This document shows positions 21,337 through 34,041 of a stretch of DNA of 64,000 nucleotides, piece by piece. The notes beneath the pieces are model-generated. The model made no database searches, had not been told where the DNA came from, and worked only from the letters and a program-made list of their open reading frames with translations. Position 1 is the stretch's first letter; each line of letters begins with the position of its first letter. Where the stretch lies: contig SCFE01000077.1 of assembly GCA_004352715.1 (NCBI GenBank), forward strand, positions 986,658-1,050,657. Reading direction: 5' to 3'. Source of the stretch: Hofstenia miamia (lineage: Eukaryota; Xenacoelomorpha; Acoela). The position numbers were made by a program, and so were the translations under genes.

Positions 21337-21701
21337 CAGTCAAACCTCGGTTGTCGAACGCTTCTGTTCTCGACCAAATCGGTGTTTCGATCAAAAAGTT
21401 CGTATATTACTTTATGTTACCAACAATTTATGCCCGTTTTATAATTTTTTATTGTATCATAACCTTTAATGTTCTGTATGTTACAGTTGGTAAAAAAACA
21501 TACGAAATGTTTGTATTTTGTTTTTTTATACTTTTAGACAGAATATCTTTATTAAAATAGAACACGTAGTATTTATGATAAACAACAGATTAAAATTATT
21601 TACATTGATTATAATGGGAAAAATAGCTTTGGTTTTTAAACAAATCGCTTTTCGAACAGCCTTCTTGAACGGATTATGTTCGAAAACCGAGGTTTGTACT
21701 T
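21337..21701. mobile_element. pogo/Tigger-type MITE
   Basis: Left end CAGTCAAACCTCGGTTGTCG follows TA (21335-21336). The right end, read on the other strand, is AGTACAAACCTCGGTTTTCG. The two share AAACCTCGGTTNTCGAAC as terminal inverted repeats, with further inverted similarity inward (TCGACC/TCGAAA blocks). At about 365 bases with no transposase it is a non-autonomous element. The CAGT...AAACCTCG terminus and TA target are typical of pogo-type elements. Confidence 0.72.
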
Positions 21702-23600
21702 TAAAAACTATATTGATGATGTTTTAATTAATCTATCTTTTCCAGAAAACAAAATAATTCACTTGTTTACAGTTAAAAATAGGTAATAAATAGACGTTCT
21801 GGAAATAGTTAAAATGATAACGTAAGGCCTTTTTTTTAATTCACAAGAATGATCAACCAAATTTTAAACATGGCTAGTAAAGACTCTGATGGAAACAATG
21901 ATTATAGGATTAAAAAATATTTTAGAACAGCAACTACAGATTAATGGATTTTCACATTTTCTAATGCAACAGTTTTAAACTCTACTGTTGTAAAAATAAT
22001 CTCTAGCACTTAGTTAATCAATTTTCTTAATTGCATTATTGCTTAATTATCTTGATTTATCAAAATATCTCCATTAGATAGATCTATCATTTTAGTAAAG
22101 CGAATGTGTTCCAGACTAAGATATTAGAGAAGCCATAATTCAGTATTTATTGGAAAACTTTATCAATAACGTTGAGTTTAATTCGAGCTTGAAGCATCTG
22201 AGAGTGATCACAACAAATGACGTCTATCTTCACACAATTATTGCAGAATGCAAGGAAATCACTATTTTGAGATTGTAGAAAATCCATTATTATTACTAAA
22301 CTGCAAGCACATTATTTTCTTGGCTGACATGATCCTTCAGTTTTAGTTATTATTAATCAAAAGCTAACACAAAACAATGGTAGACTATTCAATGCAAAAC
22401 TACTTACTTAATCTAGTTTCCAAAAATGAAAGGAAATGATTCTAATTGTGTAAAGACAACCAGATTGTCAACATGATCGGACACAATATTAAAGATAAAA
22501 ACAAAAAAAATTGTTACAAGATTAGGCTCATCATTAATTTCTTAGAAAAAATGTTCCGAGCCATTTAGATAATCGAAAGTCAAGATCTCATGGGGCAATA
22601 ATTTACAATGACTACTTTGTTCTATAAGTATAAGACCCCAAACCCGTTGAGGCACTCAAAATCAGAGGTCGTTAAGTTATAAAATTCTGGATCGGAAGCC
22701 TTACGCAAAGATAGCTTTGTAGAGAACATGGATTGCGTGAATGTAAATGAAATTCGAGACAATACTAATTCATGTGGTGTCCTATGATTTTGGATATCTT
22801 TATTAGATTTCTTAACAGAATGATATTAAATATATATTTAATAAATTCTTTTTCGTATCAATTGATAAGAACAAAAACTCATGGAATGAACTTAACTGGT
22901 TTTATTAACCGGATCTTTAAAAATTAGGGTTGTTTACACATATCTATATTCACATTCAAGTTAATTTAACATCTTAACATACTATCCCGAAAATTTTCAT
23001 TCACCAATAGCCAGTAAATCAATTTTTTTTCAATAAATAGTCCAAAATGTAAAAAATTGAATTATTGAAAACTAACTTACTGCAGAAAAAATTTAATTGC
23101 AATTATTACAAAGCAAAAAGTGGTTTCCGGCAATCCCACATTCTATGTAACTCCACTTTTGACAAACTCGACACTCCAAAATGTCAGTTTAAGTAGCTAA
23201 GTTATTGAGAGTACAATACCGACTCACTGCGTTACTCCATACGCCGACTCTTATAGACCAGTGTTTCCATTTCATTGTACCGCTTCGCTTTAGCACTATC
23301 TTGGCCAGTTTCTAGTTATATCACATGATTTTTAGCATTCATATTTACTTTGTCATATTCAGAGCAAATGCCATTTAGGACTGCACACTCTCCTCAGATA
23401 TGAGACTTCGTAGGCTGTCCTTGTTTGGAAAACGATCTCTCTACATTTGCTTCAGTTACCGCAACGTCTGAGATTGCCAGGACAAATCGAGACAATTGAC
23501 ACTAGGTCGGAGACTTTACGGCCCAATAGTCTTGTATTTCTTTTCTGGCTCATAAACTCGAGCTATGAGTTCTCCGATTTTCAAGAAAGTGTCTGAGTGT
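21702..23600. other. Intergenic sequence, no gene recognised
   Basis: AT-rich up to about 23100, then somewhat GC-richer to 23600. Short open frames show no recognisable domain. No RNA gene was identified. Confidence 0.5.
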
Positions 23601-24010
23601 GAGAATACCTGACCGTGTGCCTGGGCCCCATGCCGATAGATATTTCATTAAAATTCTGGTCTAGAGGCCGACGGTATACGGAACTGAAGCGGTTTTTTGG
23701 TAAAACCAAAAACCGAACCGAATGTATTTTGCAAATACCGTGCCAGACGTTTTTTGATGACTACATGCAATTGATTATGCATGTAATTGCTCTAAGCGGG
23801 GAGGGACATGCACAATCCCGTCGCTCTTATCCAAACAAAAAAGAACTTGTGTCTGCTTAATTACCTTCTGTGGTTGTAATCATGACTTGTAACATAACAC
23901 AATAAAAATCTTCTGTTGTAAATTGTTTTCATACCGAACCTAACAGAAACCGCGGTATTTTTTGCAGGAACTAAATCGTACCAAACCGACTATAAAATTT
24001 CAAAACCGTT
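23600..24010. repeat. Repeat-like block with CGGTTT/AAACCG palindromes
   Basis: A CpG-rich block in which CGGTTTTTTGGT, ACCAAAAACCGAACCGA, CCGAACC and ACCAAACCGAC recur in both orientations, partly as a local hairpin near 23688-23720. This text is common at ends of non-autonomous DNA transposons, but boundaries and target duplications could not be set. The open frame 23615-23860 inside it has no recognised homology. Confidence 0.35.
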
Positions 24011-24740
24011 GGTCTCTATTCTGGGCTATATTCGCGTGTCAATATGAAATTAATGAGTTATTGGCTTAATAATCTGGCTAATTTTCCCTCCCAAAGATCT
24101 TGGGTCAACCTCCAAGCCCCAAGATTGACCCAATATCCAAGATTCCAACCCTACCTCAACATCAGAACTTTCAAGGCCAGACCAAGAATTTGACTGAGAT
24201 CTTCCTTAAATACATAAGTAATATATTATATCATAGCGGCTGTTAACTGCATTGACCAGACGTTCATGAAATTCCATTTGTGATGGCACATCTTTTTGAA
24301 GACTACAAAAAATCCCTTCTTTTTAATGGCCCATTAATGAAATTATTATTTCCTAAATCCTTTTCAAAACAAGTTTGATTGTTTTGATTTAGAGTGTTAA
24401 ATATATACTGTAAATACAATTTGAAAAATTCAATGATAAAATCCTATTTGTCATGCTAACTATAAATAACATTATTCTAATTATTCTAGTTTATGTAAAA
24501 CACGATGATTATTTCCGCGTGGAATTCCTAAGATAATTAGTTGTGATTAAAAAAATTTGCAAACAAACGATGATTATTTAGGCCACGGTTAGACTAGTGA
24601 TTGTTTCAAAAGTGATTTATCATATTTGAAAGAATTGCATGTCTAACCACCCGAGATAATTTGCTGCTAAAAACAGACGATTGCATATTTTTATTCGAAA
24701 AACACTTTTTGCAATTTTTTTTCTGTAAAAATAGTTGTCA

Positions 24741-24774
24741 GGCCCCCCGTTTTAAAAATCCTAAACGCGCCACT
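24741..24774 (+). repeat. hAT-type terminus (CAGTGGCG on the minus strand)
   Basis: Read on the minus strand this begins CAGTGGCGCGTTTAGG and runs to a C/G homopolymer, the classic look of many hAT element ends. A related end (GGGCGGT...AAATGCGCCAGT) lies at about 48411-48449. No partner end or 8-base duplication was found. Confidence 0.4.
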
Positions 24775-24816
24775 GTTTAGAAGCTATTACATTCATGTGA
24801 AACAGGTTTTCTTTCA

Positions 24817-25530
24817 GTGCACGAGTTGTGCAATTCACAATATAATTGCAATATCTCCTGGCTGCATCCATCATGCCAGATGTATGGCAAAGACAATTTA
24901 GTCTATGACTATTTTCATTTTCCGCCATCAATTCATTTTGACACCTCGAGAAGAACAAGGCTATTGATTTTTCTTCACACTTACAAAAAGATCTGGATAT
25001 CAGCTCCAAAGGCAGCTTGGGCGCCAATGAATGATTTGAAACTTTGTCAAAAGTTATCAGGTTATGACAAAGTTGGAGTCAAATCCACTTGCACTCCAAA
25101 AATCGCAGATCACTTACGGAATTTTTCTGAGAATCTTATCGGGCTTGCCATTTTCAACAAGAGAGTTTCAGAGCAAGAAAAGGAAGCGATTGTGAAAGAA
25201 ATGAAACAAGTCGAAGGATGGAAAACACACAGAAAATGCCCATGGTAGACATGTCCACAATTCATGAGAAAACTTTGCCCAATTTCACAACTCGACGTTA
25301 AAATCTTTCGAAGTTTTCAATTCTCAGACTCCTTCCTTTCTGTAAGTCACTCTGAATGGAAAGACTTGAATGAATTTGAATGTGACTCATTTCTCTCCTG
25401 TGTGTTACAAATGAGAGCGCAGAATGAGGCATGGGCCTTATTCAAGAATTTAATGAGTAGGTTGATTCAGAAACAAGAGCAGCTCCAGTATTTCCTCACT
25501 GTCATTTTGGAACATCGACATGATACCTAA
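24817..25530 (+). pseudogene. Decayed ORF of an uncharacterised repeat-associated family
   Basis: Two open frames (24817-25248 and 25264-25530) are separated by a stop and read as one protein. The first half has AAWAPMNDLKL, then a helical block ending LIGLAIFNKRVSEQEKEAIV. The second has DSFLSVSHSEWKDLNEF, MRAQNEAWALFKNL and a Gln/Glu-rich tail (QKQEQLQYFL). I recognise this order (xAWRxLxDL..., loop with F(D/N)xxVSxEEK, then SFLxxxPSxW..EF...) as a pattern found in many copies in invertebrate genomes, usually without a name. I do not know its function. One internal stop, so probably dead. Confidence 0.5.
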
Positions 25531-25889
25531 ACTTTTCAAAGGCAACAATCCTTTCACAACTAAAATGATAAGACGTGAGAATGTTTCTTGTAAGTGTTTC
25601 TTATGTAACATTTAAACCATATCTTGATTTACATTATGATAAATTGTTAAGTAGATAATCACAAGGCTAAAATCAAGGAGATTTTTCAGAATAAAATGGA
25701 TGCAATTGGTGGAATAAAATAAATATAATATTTATATTTTTATATTTATGTTTGCATAAACTCAAAATCTAGGAAAACCGCATATATAAAACCCTTCTTA
25801 AAATCTGGGTTACCAAAATTGGCTTCAAAGTATCATCCTATAAGCATTTACTGAAAATGTCTCTAATTCTAGAAAATCTTTGATATTAT

Positions 25890-26330
25890 CAACATTCTAT
25901 TCACACTTGGTGTGCATTCAATAATGATATTCAATGTAATTGTGTAATAAACCAAAATAATTATAATTAATTAGACAGTTTATATGCCATAGCTAGAGTG
26001 ACCAACCTATTAAATGAGAAATTTATATCTGATAAAATCAAATTGTTTTTGCCTTTGGTGTTAATTAATGAGATTAGGCAAACAAAAATGAATGACTTGG
26101 CTTTGATATATAATAAATGTGTCAATTGCTTTGGGTATATTTTTATTATAAATTGTTTGTTGTTTATATTTGATTATAATTATAAATATGTTTATATTGT
26201 AGAATGATAAATTTGCAAATGGTAGCATATAATCTTAGGAAATCTTTGACAGACAGGATGGCAATGTTTGAGAACCAGACCATACTGAACCAGACTGGAC
26301 CTGATCACTTCCAGATCTGCTGAGTCTTGG
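25890..26330. repeat. Dispersed repeat copy 1 (partner near 63220-63600)
   Basis: Same-orientation similarity to 63220-63600: TTCACACTTGGTGTGCATTC versus TTCACACTAGGTGTAGATTC, then GAAAAATTTATATCT-like, ATAAAATCAAATTGTTTTTG and a CGCAATGTTTG/GGCAATGTTTG block. The copies are well diverged with indels. The copy here has no CpG, while the partner keeps several. Confidence 0.7.
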
Positions 26331-29300
26331 TCATTCCCCTTAGAACTGAGATTTCAGTCTATTTGCAACTCTGGCTTTAGCCTGCCTAATACATAAATCC
26401 TAGACTTGCCTCTGCCTTTAATTCTACCATGTTGGTTTCCTAACAACACATGCAAAAAAACTGAAAAAATTTCAACACATAGTATTTAAATGGATCAGTC
26501 TGGTGGTCACTGCTATAAAGAATACTTATTAACTTTAAATACTCTGCCAATATGCTTTAAAAGAATGTATAATGACTTATTATTTTTGTAGAAATTTTCT
26601 ATAAGAAAATAGACATCAATCCAGACATGTATTTGCCATATGTTGAATTTCCATATGAAACAAGGCATTCATCATCCTCTATTCTCTATAAAGCAGACAC
26701 ATAAATTCACTTTTGGTAAAAATTCAAAAGTTCTAAATGTGATAAATACTGCAATAATTGTACTTATTTTTCATTAATATTCCAAAATTGGAACAATTGT
26801 GTGAAGTTGTCTTCATTTTGTTTCAAATTGGATATTGAAGGTGTAAATATATTTGTGAAATAGTAACAATTAACTAATACCACTAATTTCATATGAAAAT
26901 AATATGCAATCAAGTAGACTAACACCAAATTAGCCATTTGGATTTAGGTACAATAAATATAAGGGTAATGTTTAACAAACTTTGAGAAAAATACATTTAA
27001 TAATTTAATGATGACGATTTTTATGTATGTAGAACTATGATAAAATTATTTACTCTATTTTTTTACTGAGTCTTGGAAATATAATAAGCCATTTGAAACA
27101 CAGTAAGAAAGTTTCTGATAAATATAATGATTTTCACTTTGTTTCATAGTTTGAAAAAACAATTAAAACATGCATATTGTAGATATTTTAGTGGACTCCT
27201 TTTTCAATCATTAAATCTTTTAAAACCCTGTGAAATTTTTAAAGCAACAATTTCTAAAGATTTGATTTAGCAAAGTTATTACAATTAATTTGTTAGAAAA
27301 TTATAAAAAACAAGTCAAAGAATTACTAAAGTTCTTTGCCAACATAACATCTAATTAATATCCATGTGGTGTTTATGTCATCATAAGTTTTTTAAGTAAT
27401 ATATTTATAAAGCATTCATATGAACACTCATTTTCTGTGTGGTTAGCTATTTTTAACCATTTTATCTCAATATTTGGCAATTCAGGCATCTGTCATAGTT
27501 TGAATGCCTTTCAACAAGCTAATTGAAATGTTAAATTCATTGTGCAACAAACTTATTTCTCTAACTAAGCAAAGAGGAATAAATCAAAATCTAGTTAGAA
27601 GCATTATTTCATAATGGTAGGAATCAGACATTGAAGATCTTGAGTGTCTAATGTTACACAGAGAGCAGAGCTTTGCACCATTTTCCCCTTTGAGAACATT
27701 GTTTTAATTCATGATTTGTCCCAGAGCATGCAATTATCTTGTTAAGAGACAGATGATGCCATTTAACTCAAGTGTTTTGCTCTAGGGCCAGCCCCATTGT
27801 GTAGCATCTGCTAAATAATATTTCAGTTGTCATCAACTGTTTGCAACCAAGCATTGAATATGAATGATTACCACTACTTGTGAAATAATGCAATTATGTA
27901 TAATGGATGAATTAAATATTTGTTCATAATGTTGGTTTGCCAAAACATGTAAAATTGGAATCAGATTAATTTAACCTACAACAATAATTATTGAGTTTCT
28001 AGTTAGAAGCAGCCCTTAATAATGGTAGGAATTAGGCACTGAAGATCTTGAGTGTCTAATATACTTTAAGCTTGTATTTATTTATATTTAACAAATATTA
28101 TAACAAGATTGATTATAAAAAATTAAATTATAGCTTACATACAAATTAACAAAAACACTAACAACTTTGTAGAGTATCCTACACAATAATCAAATAAAGT
28201 AATTATCATTATACAGAGCTGAGTGAGGAATGTGTGTTTTGAACCAAAGCACATAGGATTCAAAAACCATTGATGGCTCACAATTGTTTCCATTATTGAC
28301 CATTATTGGGACTAGTACTGGGCAATTAATGGTATAGCCATATATCCAACAATTAGCCAACAATACAACTTAAAAAAATATTGCCAGATGTTTTCAAATA
28401 TATTTAAATTATAAATAATATGAATATAAATTAGTTTAGTAAAAAATTATGGCTTGAGTAAAAAATCAAAATAGTGATTGCAGTTAGTTTATATATTTGT
28501 TTTATATTTTATAGAATGTTATTCAATGACAATTTTGTATTTTGTACAATATGAATAATAAAATAACTAAAAGCAATTCACTCAAATAGCAGAAAAGTTA
28601 AATTAAGAAAAATAATAATTCAATTAGTAAATTTAAATAAGAGTGTAAAAAACCTGACTTTCCTATTACTTTTCATTAGGCAATCTTTTTTCTGGTGTTG
28701 ATGTAGTCACTTTCAGGTGCTTCTTTATGCAATGCACAATCCTGATTTGTTTATTTCTGAATTTCAAATGGAAACATCTGTCAAATGTTGCTTACAACAA
28801 CTGTTGATATTGCACATTTAAAATTTCAGCTAGGATAGAACAAAGTTTATTTTGTCCTCAACTTTTCACTCAAAATAGTTACAGATTAGTTTCATTTGCT
28901 ACATATTAAAAATATTTGAAATAATGAATGAAACTAAATTACAATTTTTGGAGATGGCATCCCAATTTGTTAGAATTAAGTAGTGCTTTATTAAGTATTT
29001 TCATTTCAATTGGATCTGTTCAAACTCTTTACCAATAATTTGCATATGAAATATAAGAATAACTATATGTCAGTCAATGATAATGTATCTACATTTATTA
29101 ATTCCATTTTCCCTACTTCTGTTGAAAATTTGATTCTGTTTGTAAGCCAATCTTTAGTGAACAAATGCACAGTATAAAGCTAGTGTGATATGCTACTTCA
29201 AAAATATTCAAAAGACCAATTTCATAAAATATTTATGTATTACTTTCTAAGTGGAGTAGAAATTTCCAACTTTATATTTATAATTTATCTAGTTTCAACT

Positions 29301-29952
29301 ACAATGGTTTGACAAAATTATTTTGTTGGTGAAGTGGAGGTTATTGTGACATCAGCATGGAAATCTGCATTGATGAACACCAGGATTTGCTGATGTCTCA
29401 GTAATTAACAACCTGACTCCAGTGCTAAATGAGCCTATTCCTACTAAAAGTTGAAGGTAGCTGGGAGATCAGGTAAGAGAAGGGTGCATTAGACAGGAAC
29501 CCTAATTTAAATAAAGAGAGAGAGAAGCCCTACAATTTCCTGAGTGTAAAGTGTACTCCACATGCTCATGTACCTAAATTCAGTGCAGGCCTCAGCTCAT
29601 GCAATTTCGGTGCTGCAAAAAAATATAATAAACATAATAAATGACAAGCAGTTCTGAAAAGATCTACACCTAAAACTGCCAAAGTGCTGTAGTGATGAAC
29701 TTGTAAAGCTGTGCCTGAACAAGGCACCCTTGGCAACAATCAGATAATTTAGAAAAGCATTTTAATAAATTACATACACAACTAGAAGTAAGGGTAGAGT
29801 AAAATCTATTAAACTTTTGATAACAAAATCCAAGTGTTTAAACAGAAAACAGGTATTTCATCAACAAAAGTAACACTAAAAGCATACCATGAACTATGAG
29901 TAAAAAACTAACAGGTCCCTTGTTAACCTTTTGCATGGTAATCAACTAAATC
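26331..29952. other. CpG-poor intergenic sequence, no gene
   Basis: AT-rich, no sustained coding. A 66-base direct repeat (27590-27655 and 27998-28063, sharing TCTAGTTAGAAG and GAAGATCTTGAGTGTCTAAT) is present. A weak cluster of CCATTATTGG-like text lies at 28264-28335. A slightly GC-richer patch at about 29390-29620 contains a GA-rich run but no identifiable SINE boxes. Confidence 0.55.
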
Positions 29953-30125
29953 AAAAATACTGCATGGCAGATTATTTAAACTTTCAAAAATAGCACAAAT
30001 TGTTTAACACTTATTAAGTCAGTTGAGGCAATTACAAATTCATGTAAATATATTGTACAATTAATATTTATTAATTTCCAAATACTAATTATGAAAATGT
30101 TTGTAAGGCATTGGTTGATGCCACA
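29953..30125 (-). repeat. 3' LTR of gypsy-like element
   Basis: 173 bases aligning without gaps to 35415-35587. In element sense it begins TGTGGCATCAACC. The terminal TGTGGCA/TGCCACA inverted repeat seen in the other LTR is damaged here (CATGGCA). Confidence 0.9.
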
Positions 30126-30138
30126 TGCCCCCCTATCC
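30126..30138 (-). promoter_or_regulatory. Polypurine tract of gypsy-like element
   Basis: In element sense GGATAGGGGGGCA lies immediately before the 3' LTR, the expected place and composition for the plus-strand priming tract. Confidence 0.8.
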
Positions 30139-30147
30139 TGGGCTATT

Positions 30148-31400
30148 TCAATCCAACAATTCAATGATATCAGGCTGTATGAGTTGCTGAGCATATTGTA
30201 ACAATGAGATAGCACATGGTTCACCCCAAGATAAGATATCAGAGAATTCAGTTGAATGAGTTGCATAGCAGATTGATTCTAGTTCTGTAGTAAGAGTTTT
30301 AGTAAATTTGTAGAACTTAGGGTTGATCATTTGAGTAGATATTGGTAAGGCATTTCATAGTAAATTAATTTTTCTGGTAAAAATATTGTAAAATTTGTAG
30401 TAGAGATATCATCCTTTCAGAGTGATGAGTAGTGTCATGTGAGCATCAATGTCAGATGTGTAAGCTTCATCTTCCTTGATTGTAGTGTCTTGATAGAAAA
30501 TTTTAAAGAAAGAATACAAATTAGTGATTTAACCTCATCAAAATAAATTGATGTGTACTCACTGAGTACGTCCTCTGTAATTAGATTGGGTTCATTAATG
30601 TTGGCATGCATCATTGTTATAATTTCAATGTGTTTTGAAACATCATAATATTTGAGTGTTTTTTGAATTAAATAAGTCCAGAGGAGGTCATTCATCCCAG
30701 AGAATAAGATAACAGTTTTGGATGGAAGCTTTGTGAGGAAATGTTTGAAGTGATTGATTTGATCAGCTACAGGCTTACCATTTTGGAAGAAATACTCTAG
30801 TGTGCAGCTCCAAATAGGTGAGATTGAGTGGTATCCAAAATAACAATAGTAAGTTTGATTTTAGAGGATTTATCCAGTTTATAAGCCAGAAATATTTTCT
30901 CTATAAGTTTGGTATCAGATAGTTCCTCAGTTTTAATGAAATATATAACTAGTAAATTTTCTAGAGATAGATTAACTTCCAATTGCATAATCAAATTGTC
31001 TTTGTAAGTTAACTGATGAAGATTAGCAATACAAAATTCTGCATCAATTTAGTATGAATGGTACTGTGATAATAGGATTGATTCATTTCTTCACAAATCT
31101 CATGCAGAGTATTAATAGCAGGATTATTTTCTGCATCTATAGGATAAAGTAATACAGAACACTAAATTTGTGATTAGGAGTATCCAATTGTTTGTTTATG
31201 AACAGTTTTGTCTCTGGAGATAACTGAGATTTGGTAATGTAACATGCAGTTCTGGTGGCAATGAAGTAAGGATGAAGCATTTCAGTGCCAACATTTGAAA
31301 GATGTGCATGATGTTGATACTGCTGTTCCAATGAGCATTGCTGAGAGGCAGATCTCTGTGAAGATACAGAACTTAGGGGGGGGGGTTTGAGTGATGCTGA
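30148..31400 (-). pseudogene. Extra open frames between integrase and 3' LTR of gypsy-like element
   Basis: Pieces at 31331-31137, 30994-30797, 30695-30435 and 30330-30148 are separated by stops and frameshifts but have protein-like composition (for example FSGMNDLLWTYLIQKTLKYY). Their position corresponds to the third-ORF or envelope slot of some gypsy elements. I see no signal peptide, furin-like site or membrane anchor, so an envelope is not supported. Family not recognised. Confidence 0.4.
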
Positions 31401-32169
31401 TGTTTCTTAGATTGAGGTAATACCAATGGTTGTAACACTGTCTCCTCTGTTATACAGCTTTCCAATTTTTGTTCAGCAGTATGTTCAATGTCCATATCAG
31501 ACCTCTCTGTAAAATGGCTACCTTAGCTGTACCATGGGTAGGTGCTCAGCAAGGTTGAATGACCACTCAATTCACCTTTGCTCTCCATGCTGTAACATGG
31601 AGAGGATGAAGGGTTCAACGTTCAACAAGTGCATGAGTTGATAGCAATTGGGTCATTGCTCCCAAACTAGGTTTGTAGTTTCCACCAGCATCCAACCTGT
31701 ATGATGAATGGAAGACTGGACTCCTAGTTCAGTGTGAGTGTTTGATTCTGCTACACTACTGCTCACTACTGAAATGTTTTGATGGAGTTTGCTTCATTTG
31801 AATGAAGGTGAAAATGAATGTTAAGATTGAGATCCCATTCTGTGGGATTTATTGTGTTTTTTTTGTGCACTTTGTGATTAGGTAATGTTCAAAGTTGAGG
31901 ATTGGGTATGTTAGCAAATGTCACAGGGCCATCAAACAAATCTTCATGAACATCATCTAGCTCAGGCATTAGTGTAAAAGTGTTGTTGTTGTTATTTATG
32001 ATTTGAAATGCATGTTTGTTATTGATGTCTTTAATTGTTCTACATAACAATTGGAAATTTCTTGTTGTACAAATTGTCTAGGTTGTATTTGTTACTGTCT
32101 AACACTTTAGTGTTTGTGTGTGGACCTGTCTAGGATTGCATGTTTGCATGTTTGTTTGCCATCAGTAGT

Positions 32170-32945
32170 TTATACTGGTGTAAAAGAATAAACTTTTTCT
32201 CCAACTTGAAGTGAATGACCGCATAAGTTTTTGTTGTAATTGCATATTTGGTACACTAAGCTTTTCTTATTGAACATGCAAATGGTTTCATGTATTTCCT
32301 GGAGTTGCTGCATCAAGTCTTTGATGTAATCATTTTTTGGTAAAGGTTTGTATTGTTTATACATCATTGCTATTGGTGTATTAGCTTCATGACCATATGT
32401 CACTTTGAAGGGTGTAAGACCAGTTGTGGAGTGAACCCTAGTGTTGTAAAAGTATTCAATATGGGAAAGTATGTATCTTGATTATTTGCCTCTGACTCTG
32501 GAAGTAGCAATACAAATTAATTTAATTAAAGTTTTGTTAAGTTGTTCTACTATGCCATTGCTTTGCTGATGGTATGGTGTGGCATGCTCATGTAAGATGT
32601 TGAGCTGTTGTAGTAGTTCTTGTGTGAGAGAGCCTTCAAATTGTGTACCTCTATCAGATATTAGTGTAGTCATAGGACCAAAATGGAGAATCCATGTGTG
32701 TAGTATTGCTGTGACAACAGTACATGCTGTTTGGTTGATGATGGGGACCATGTGAGCATATTTATTGAAGTTGTCAACTAAAACAAGTATGTATTGGAAG
32801 GCTTTATCATCTTTCAACAATTGTTCAATATCTACATGGACTATATTGTTTGGACCAGTTGATGTAATTTTTTGAAGGTTAGTTTTTTGCTTTGGAAAAT
32901 GTGTAGTGTTAGTTAGAATACAAGTGGTACATTTATTGATGATGT
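32170..32945 (-). pseudogene. gypsy-like integrase relic
   Basis: In element sense it starts in the zinc-binding region (INKCTTCILTN). The catalytic core follows: HVDIEQL with the first aspartate, LVLVDNFNKYAHMVPI, LISDRGTQFEGSLTQELLQQ with the second aspartate, and PYHQQSNGIVEQLNKTL with the glutamate, so the D-D-E triad is conserved. The C-terminal part (32403-32170) has MTYGHEANTP, the usual MxYGxxPxxP-like box, and ends in VGEKVYSFTP. Stops near 32480 and 32820 interrupt the frame. Confidence 0.87.
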
Positions 32946-33289
32946 TGTTAATGATGGATCATACACCTATGCAAATGAACTGTGATGTTTATCTGTAACA
33001 AAAAGGAGACTATTTGCTTTTAAAGCCCATTTGTAGTTGTTGTAGTATTTATTGATTAAATTAGTTAATTGTGATTTTGGATTTTTTATTTTATTTATTA
33101 TTTCTTTTAATTATATATCATTATTTTGATGTTTAATGATCTCTTGTTCATTAATCTCCTCTTTTAGATGGACTGATAACATTGGATGGTCTTTTCTATC
33201 CATGTTAATGTCAGGCAAGTTATGGTATGCTGACTGGGAGATGAATGGAGAAGGAGCTTTCTCCTGGGTAAGTTTGGATTATCACAATT

Positions 33290-33999
33290 TTATTGTGGTA
33301 ATGCAGTTAAGAGATTGGCATTTGTATGTTGTCTACCTTTTCTGTGAACTATAGTGAAATTGAAATTAGTCAAGTACTCAATCCAGTGAGCAATAATGTT
33401 GGATCAGTTGACAGAGAGTTTTTTCAACCAACTTATACCTTTTCATAAGTCAAGCATTGTAAAGAATGAATTTTGACATGAAGTGTACAGTATTGATCAA
33501 TTTGACCAAGAGGATAAGCATCATTTTTGGTGATATTATTGAGCTTATGAAAATCTATGCATAATCTATATTTGTCATTTTGTTTGATGAACACTGTTGG
33601 CCATGTGTAAGGGCTTTTTGATGGCTGGATAATGCCATTATTCATTAAGTCCATAATGATTTTAGAGTATTCCAATTTTAGATGTTCTGGCACAGGTCAG
33701 ACTGGTTGTTGAATTGGTGTGTTGTTTACAGTTTCTATGCAGTTCTCCTCTCTGATGGCTTTCCCTACACTAATGGTGTTGAAATTGAATGTGGTTTTAT
33801 GTTTTTGCAATAACTTGAGAGAGTCCACTTTGGAGTTACTTAAGTGATGGTGTGAAGCTGTGGTAATGGTCAGTGCAGAAAGATTAGTGGTTTCATCAGA
33901 ATCTGTTGTAATTGATAAAATTGGTTTTGGTTTCTTCTGCACAATGGTTATTACAGGTGAAGCATAGATTTTGATGTTCTCTGGTGTAATGGTAATCAA
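33290..33999 (-). pseudogene. gypsy-like reverse transcriptase and RNase H relic with internal deletion
   Basis: 33999-33697 ends in the region before the RT fingers (IETVNNTPIQQPV). 33693-33433 has PEHLKLEYSKIIMDLMNNGI, SPYTWPTVFIKQ and YRLCIDFHKLNNITKNDAYP, the Ty3-type motif (R.CvDyRkLN..t..d.yPLP). The sequence then jumps to the C-terminal end of RNase H (HWIEYLTNFNFTIVHRKGRQ, NANLLTALP near 33370-33290). The catalytic YxDD and most of RNase H, several hundred bases, are missing. Confidence 0.85.
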
Positions 34000-34041
34000 C
34001 TTATTGGTTTTGTTGAGTATTGCTGTAGTACAGGTATTATT

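Noticed and set aside
26331-30000. Hidden host gene inside CpG desert A as an explanation for methylation
   Set aside because: I found no coding exon or splice-consistent frame on either strand; only transposon sequence is recognisable.
30148-31400. Retroviral-type envelope gene in the gypsy element
   Set aside because: No signal peptide, cleavage site, fusion peptide or membrane anchor is visible in the broken frames.
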